Assembly: GCA_002685895.1 (NCBI GenBank)
Contig: NYYK01000075.1
Coordinates: forward strand, 1,622 to 12,629
DNA from: Methanobacteriota archaeon
GTDB lineage: Archaea; Thermoplasmatota; Poseidoniia; Poseidoniales; Thalassarchaeaceae
DNA length: 11,008 bases
Reading direction: 5' to 3'
The position numbers and the translations under genes were made by a program. This document shows positions 7,687 to 11,008 of the stretch, one piece after another. The notes beneath the pieces were generated by a model. It saw only the letters and a list, made by a program, of their open reading frames with translations, was not told where the DNA came from and searched no databases. Within the stretch, counting starts at the first letter, position 1. Every line of letters starts with the position of its first letter.

Positions 7687-8599
7687 TTTTCTTCTTATTG
7701 GGTATGAAAGGATCCATCAACCTCAGAATGTTTTTGTGTAGTTCTGGCAATATCTCAAATAGAACAATTGCAATTAGGAACATTGCCACTAGGCTTCCAA
7801 CTTTGGCTGCATAGGAATGCGCGAAATCAAACATACCAATTCCGAACCAATTCCAATCTCGATATGTCATGTCGAGATAGATGATTCCAGCATTACGGAA
7901 TACATTGAGAATATGGATGAGTGGGATGGTAATGAATAACCCCCTCAATCGCATTTTCCAAGGAGAGGTCTGTAGTGCAACTAGGGCGCCTACAAAAACA
8001 ATCATTGATTGAAGGGCGCTACAAGCAAGAATCATAGAAACGCCAACAGGGCCACCATCTTGAGTTAGTATAGGGATGAAAAATCCCCCTTCACCCAAAG
8101 GCTCAAGGTAAAGCAGGGGGTTTCCTGTAAATTCAGAAAACAATGATGTTGTTCCATCTACATACTCAACTTGAGCGGACCCCACTTGTAAATCAGCCAT
8201 GCCAGTAATTCGTAGAATGAAAACAGCCTGAACAGCTGTAATCCATACAATTCCGACAGAAAGGTATGGGATCCAAGATACGGCCAAGTAAGGAAGTGCT
8301 GACCAAAAGACACACCCCTCTAACCAAACAAGCGCAGGTTCGTGTTTTCCCTCTTTCTCTAATTTTATTTCCCAATAGCCGACCATCATTCCCAAAGGAA
8401 GTGTTGCTCCTGACATTAGAATAAGAACTGGATCTGCTAATTCGATGTAGTGTGGAGTATCGAGGAAAAAATAGAGGGAAATGCTAACCCAACCGATTGC
8501 AGAAATAATTGCCCTATTGGCGATTTTTGTATGGAATGCAATTCCGAGGGAAAACAATCCAACGAGAGCGAAGAGCAACCTTAATTCTTCAGCAACCAT
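7673..8599 (-). CDS. Archaeosortase/exosortase family membrane transpeptidase
   Basis: A 308-residue integral membrane protein with roughly eight hydrophobic segments and a basic C-terminal end (NKKK). It carries the exosortase/archaeosortase active-site pattern: Cys193 in a helix start (ILACSALQSM), Arg235 (LNVFRNAG) and His261 (FDFAHSYAAK). Enzymes of this family recognise proteins with a C-terminal tripartite sorting signal, cut near it, and transfer the protein to a membrane lipid or other surface anchor. The order and spacing (C to R 42 residues, R to H 26) fit the family; I cannot assign it to a named ArtA-H subgroup. A long non-cytosolic-looking loop (about 135-185) precedes the catalytic Cys. 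The ATG at 8599 has a GGTGGAG element upstream. It diverges from gmhA, and its last 14 bp overlap the end of lhr. No sorting-signal substrate lies in the window. Confidence 0.85.
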   Translation of the reverse strand: MVAEELRLLFALVGLFSLGIAFHTKIANRAIISAIGWVSISLYFFLDTPHYIELADPVLILMSGATLPLGMMVGYWEIKLEKEGKHEPALVWLEGCVFWSALPYLAVSWIPYLSVGIVWITAVQAVFILRITGMADLQVGSAQVEYVDGTTSLFSEFTGNPLLYLEPLGEGGFFIPILTQDGGPVGVSMILACSALQSMIVFVGALVALQTSPWKMRLRGLFITIPLIHILNVFRNAGIIYLDMTYRDWNWFGIGMFDFAHSYAAKVGSLVAMFLIAIVLFEILPELHKNILRLMDPFIPNKKKINVS

Positions 8600-8706
8600 T
8601 ACTCATCTCCACCCAAAATCAAAGCCATTGTAGTCAGTACTTGTACTGTCCTGTCTCAACAACTCGTAAATAGGCTATGCGTCAGCGATTGCTCAGAGGG
8701 GACCTG
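8600..8706. promoter_or_regulatory. Divergent control region, archaeosortase / gmhA
   Basis: This 107-bp region between opposite starts holds a TATA-like TAAATA at 8667-8672, suited to gmhA: a start site about 25 bp downstream would fall near 8695, just before the ATG at 8707 and after the in-frame ATG at 8677. Purine-rich GAGGGG sits about 7 nt before the ATG at 8707. A perfect inverted repeat lies at 8635-8648. No clear box is visible for the archaeosortase side. Confidence 0.45.
8635..8648. repeat. Inverted repeat CAGTAC-TT-GTACTG
   Basis: Perfect 6-bp arms with a 2-bp centre, midway in the archaeosortase/gmhA divergent region and about 20 bp upstream of the TAAATA box. Its position suits a binding site for a dimeric regulator acting on both genes. 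There is no direct evidence that it is bound. Confidence 0.4.
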
Positions 8707-9288
8707 ATGAACATCGACTTCGACGCCTTTATTCGCGATTACAAGGATGATTTGGCGGATGCTTTAGAGAATCTTGATTCTGATGCTATGCAACAGATTG
8801 TTGAGTATGTTCTTTCCATTTTGGATAGTGGGGGAACAATCCATTTCATTGGCAATGGCGGTTCCTCCGGCACACCATCTCATTCTGCAGGTGATTGGAG
8901 CAAGGAATTGGGAATCAAGACAATTTGTCATACAGACAATGTCACAGCCCTTACTGCTTGGGCCAATGATACTGGCTACGCCAATGTCTTTGCCGGTGCA
9001 CTTGGCACTTGGGCAAAAGAGGGGGATTTAGTAATCGGTTACAGTGGTTCAGGTAATTCGGAGAATGTTCTGAATGGCATGGATAAGGCCAAAGAGATTG
9101 GTTGCAGGACTGCAGGAATCACGGGCAACTACAAGGGCGGAAATGGTGGTAAATTAGCCAAAATAGTAGATGTTACCATTGTTTGTAAAACCACATCCAT
9201 GGAGAGAATTGAAGATTTACAATTAATTATCAATCACATGATTAAGGAAGCAGTGAAGGCGGAAAGGGGCTTACCAAGCCATTCATGA
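8707..9288 (+). CDS. gmhA: Sedoheptulose-7-phosphate isomerase (SIS domain)
   Basis: A 193-residue SIS-fold sugar-phosphate isomerase, close to the 192 residues of E. coli GmhA. GmhA converts D-sedoheptulose 7-phosphate to D-glycero-D-manno-heptose 7-phosphate, the first step toward nucleotide-activated heptose. Signatures: phosphate-binding GNGGSSG at 49-55, SGSGNS at 113-118, and the GmhA-typical NDTGYANVFA at 87-96. By eye against E. coli GmhA, the metal ligands His61 and His180 are kept as His59 and His177, while Glu65 and Gln172 appear as Asp63 and Glu169. The long N-terminal helix is present. An in-frame ATG at 8677 would add ten residues (MRQRLLRGDL) but lies only 5 bp past the TATA-like box, so 8707 is preferred. 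It is followed after 11 bp by the HAD phosphatase gene, most likely in one operon. Confidence 0.9.
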   Translation: MNIDFDAFIRDYKDDLADALENLDSDAMQQIVEYVLSILDSGGTIHFIGNGGSSGTPSHSAGDWSKELGIKTICHTDNVTALTAWANDTGYANVFAGALGTWAKEGDLVIGYSGSGNSENVLNGMDKAKEIGCRTAGITGNYKGGNGGKLAKIVDVTIVCKTTSMERIEDLQLIINHMIKEAVKAERGLPSHS

Positions 9289-9293
9289 GGTGA
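9287..9293 (+). promoter_or_regulatory. Ribosome binding site of the gmhB-like gene (GAGGTGA)
   Basis: A strong match to the archaeal AGGTGA consensus, overlapping the gmhA stop codon. It is 6 nt from the ATG at 9300 but directly abuts the in-frame ATG at 9294, so 9300 is the likely start. The overlap suggests coupled translation of the two genes. Confidence 0.65.
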
Positions 9294-9299
9294 ATGTAC

Positions 9300-9947
9300 A
9301 TGTTGCCCCACAGGCATTTGGCCACGCTTACCCAACTTTGCGAGTTACCCCCTTTACCAGATGATGCTGATTGGAATGGGCTCGATATAGCATACTTGGA
9401 TCGTGACGGCGTATTGAATATAGGTAGTGAAAATTACATCAATTCTCCCGAAGAACTCATTGTATTGGATAATACTGCTGAAGCGGTGGCAACGATTCGA
9501 GCAGCAGGATTTAGAATTTGCATTGTAACCAACCAATCACCTGTCGGTAGGGGCCATTGGGACCATGAGAAATTGGAAGAAATCAATTCTACTCTACAAT
9601 CAGAACTTCTTTCAGAGCATCCAGATGCGCATCTTGATCTAATTTTGTATAGCCCATATGCGCCATGGGAAAACGCGTGGTCACGTAAGGGTAAACCAGG
9701 TATGCTACAAGTGGGCCGGCAAATTCTCTCCGCCACTCATGAGGGTATTGAGTTGACTGAGTTTGATTACGGCCCATCTTACACACCAGTAAACGAAGGT
9801 AATTCATTCATGGTAGGAGACCGAGATGCTGACATGGAAGCAGGTCTTTCTTTCGGGATTCGGACATTTCGTTGCAATCCCGATGTAGGGCTACATGATG
9901 TGCTTTCTAGAGTCTTGATATATTCTGATAGGGGGGACAATATCTGA
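9300..9947 (+). CDS. gmhB: HAD-IIIA phosphatase, GmhB/HisB-N-like
   Basis: A 215-residue HAD-superfamily phosphatase. HAD motif I is LDRDGVLN with Asp34 (nucleophile) and Asp36; motif II VTNQS with Thr77; the motif III lysine lies in RKGKPGM (130-134); motif IV is VGDRDADME with Asp174 and Asp178. This pattern is that of D-glycero-D-manno-heptose-1,7-bisphosphate 7-phosphatase (GmhB) and the related histidinol-phosphatase domain. Adjacency to gmhA favours the heptose role. Unlike classical GmhB, the loop before RKGKPGM has no Cys/His zinc ligands (SPYAPWENAWS, about 118-128). An N-terminal stretch of about 28 residues precedes the HAD core. The stop codon abuts the tiaS start. Substrate specificity cannot be read from sequence. 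Confidence 0.83.
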   Translation: MLPHRHLATLTQLCELPPLPDDADWNGLDIAYLDRDGVLNIGSENYINSPEELIVLDNTAEAVATIRAAGFRICIVTNQSPVGRGHWDHEKLEEINSTLQSELLSEHPDAHLDLILYSPYAPWENAWSRKGKPGMLQVGRQILSATHEGIELTEFDYGPSYTPVNEGNSFMVGDRDADMEAGLSFGIRTFRCNPDVGLHDVLSRVLIYSDRGDNI

Positions 9948-11008
9948 ATGGGTTGGATTGGTCTTGATGATACCGATTCAGTAGAAGGCGGTTGTACGAC
10001 TTGGGATTTCCACCAACTTCTATCACACATTGAAAATGCTGGATATCAAATTCTCAAAGCACCCCGATTAGTTAGATTATGGCCTTTTGCTCCTGATAGA
10101 ACTAGAGGTAACGCAGCACTTTCGGCCGAAATTGTTGTCAATCCGGAAAATGAAAATGATTTCATTGCACTGTTGGGTAATTGGTTTGAAGATAAATATC
10201 GTTCTCCAATCCATCAAAACGAGGCAGAGGAATCCGCACATCCTTCTCTAGTATGGTCACCCGTACAATTTCCTGAAGATTGGTATTGGAGCGGAGTTAG
10301 GAAATATGTCAATCCAGAAGAGCGCTACAAACAACTCAATGCAATAGAAGGTATTCATTATTGGTTTTCAGGCTCTCATCGTGGTGTAGTCGGTGCAACT
10401 AGTTCTATTGCATGGAGGGGCGCGGAAGATTGGACTTGGGAAGCTACCGCTTGGAGGGAAAAGTCTGCAATTGGACAAAGTCGAATCGTATCTACTTCAT
10501 GTGTATTTGAGATGTCAGAGATATTTCCAGCAACAATTCTCAATCGTGACCCAAATGCTGGGAAATCATTGATTTCACCACGTACTCCATGCCCTGTACT
10601 TTATGGAATCAGGGCTGAAGAGGAAATTGTTGCAAAAGAGGCCCATGATTGGTTGCAGTCAAATGAAGGCATAGAAAGGGCTGTGGCTATGAGGGTACAC
10701 CGCAGTAACCAAGCAACAGGTGATCACATCAATGAAGTTAAACAGGGAGTTGTGATTTCTAGATTGGATGAGGTGAAAGGGGGTCACGCCTCAATTTCGG
10801 TATTTTCTGAAGGTAAAAGGTACTCTCTTGTAGCCTTCAAACAAGGAGGTGAAGTAAATTCACTCCTCCGCTCTACAGAAGTTGGCGATATTGTTGAATG
10901 GCGTGGTCTACTGTCTATAGAAGGCGAGATTCATCTAGAATCACTAGTTGTAATTGATGCTGTTCCTCGATACCTTGAGAGGCCACATTGCCAATGTGGA
11001 CAAAGATT
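9948..11008 (+). CDS. tiaS: tRNA(Ile2) 2-agmatinylcytidine synthetase (3' end missing)
   Basis: The frame is open for 353 codons and runs off the right edge; family members are about 420 residues. TiaS uses ATP and agmatine to change C34 of the CAU anticodon of tRNA-Ile2 to agmatidine, letting it read AUA. It is an archaeal enzyme. Landmarks: GLDDTDSVEGGCTTW at 5-19, with the DDTD metal/ATP motif and a Thr at position 18, matching the reported autophosphorylated Thr18 of Archaeoglobus TiaS; PRLVRLWPF and TRGNAALSAEI; HRGVVGATSSIAW; an OB-fold stretch RVHRSNQATGDH at 249-260; and the beginning of the C-terminal zinc ribbon (PHCQCGQR, Cys348 and Cys350). The ATG follows the upstream TGA with no gap (TGAATG), and its nearest G-rich site (GGGGGG) is about 11 nt away. 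It is probably co-transcribed with gmhA and the HAD gene, with translation coupled to the latter. Confidence 0.93.
   Translation, partial: MGWIGLDDTDSVEGGCTTWDFHQLLSHIENAGYQILKAPRLVRLWPFAPDRTRGNAALSAEIVVNPENENDFIALLGNWFEDKYRSPIHQNEAEESAHPSLVWSPVQFPEDWYWSGVRKYVNPEERYKQLNAIEGIHYWFSGSHRGVVGATSSIAWRGAEDWTWEATAWREKSAIGQSRIVSTSCVFEMSEIFPATILNRDPNAGKSLISPRTPCPVLYGIRAEEEIVAKEAHDWLQSNEGIERAVAMRVHRSNQATGDHINEVKQGVVISRLDEVKGGHASISVFSEGKRYSLVAFKQGGEVNSLLRSTEVGDIVEWRGLLSIEGEIHLESLVVIDAVPRYLERPHCQCGQR
10983..10999. repeat. 17-bp perfect inverted repeat in the tiaS zinc-ribbon codons
   Basis: CCACATTG-C-CAATGTGG has 8-bp perfect arms around one base and spans the codons of the first zinc-ribbon cysteines (Cys348, Cys350). 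It is the longest perfect inverted repeat I noticed in the window. Its function, if any, is unknown. Confidence 0.5.

Noticed and set aside
9354..10030. Several minus-strand frames opposite gmhB and tiaS
   Set aside because: They overlap each other in different frames and oppose two well-supported genes.
1..11008. CRISPR arrays, insertion sequences, tRNA genes, phage or toxin-antitoxin genes
   Set aside because: No regularly spaced repeats, transposase motifs or cloverleaf-like stretches were seen, and all intergenic gaps are about 107 bp or less.

Overview
The window looks like a gene-dense piece of an archaeal chromosome. It carries three archaeal information-processing genes (clamp loader RFC, the archaeal/eukaryotic-type glycyl-tRNA synthetase, and TiaS, an archaea-specific tRNA-Ile2 modification enzyme) and an archaeosortase-type membrane protein. 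The AT-leaning composition, very short gaps, GGTGA-type ribosome binding sites and gene content suggest an uncultured planktonic Thermoplasmatota lineage such as Marine Group II/III (Poseidoniia). That placement is inference; only the assignment to Archaea is well supported. I see no rRNA, tRNA, CRISPR array, transposon or phage gene.

Layout. Minus strand at the left edge: the first 19 codons of an RFC subunit (1-59), preceded by glycyl-tRNA synthetase (163-1887). Plus strand, diverging from the synthetase: a small 2x[4Fe-4S] ferredoxin-like protein (1976-2287), then a giant Lhr-type superfamily 2 helicase (2395-7686) that fills almost half the window. Minus strand: an eight-or-so-helix archaeosortase/exosortase-like protein (7673-8599), whose 3' end overlaps the helicase end by 14 bp. 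Plus strand, diverging from the archaeosortase: a tight cluster of gmhA (8707-9288), a gmhB-like HAD phosphatase (9300-9947) and tiaS (9948 to the right edge, incomplete).

How the genes relate. RFC, GlyRS, TiaS and probably Lhr belong to replication, translation and nucleic-acid maintenance. GmhA and the HAD protein look like two steps of a D-glycero-D-manno-heptose route (sedoheptulose-7-phosphate to heptose-7-phosphate, and removal of the C7 phosphate from a bisphosphate). The heptose kinase and nucleotidyltransferase are not in the window. The archaeosortase diverges from the heptose genes across a 107-bp shared region, so a common cell-surface theme is plausible but unproven.

The points most worth a second look are: the 1763-residue Lhr with two AlkZ-like C-terminal modules, the archaeosortase/heptose divergent pair with a palindrome between them, loss of the zinc-loop cysteines in the GmhB-like protein, clustered inverted repeats in front of lhr, and a 17-bp palindrome in the tiaS zinc-ribbon codons. 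I found no convincing wholly new multigene system.
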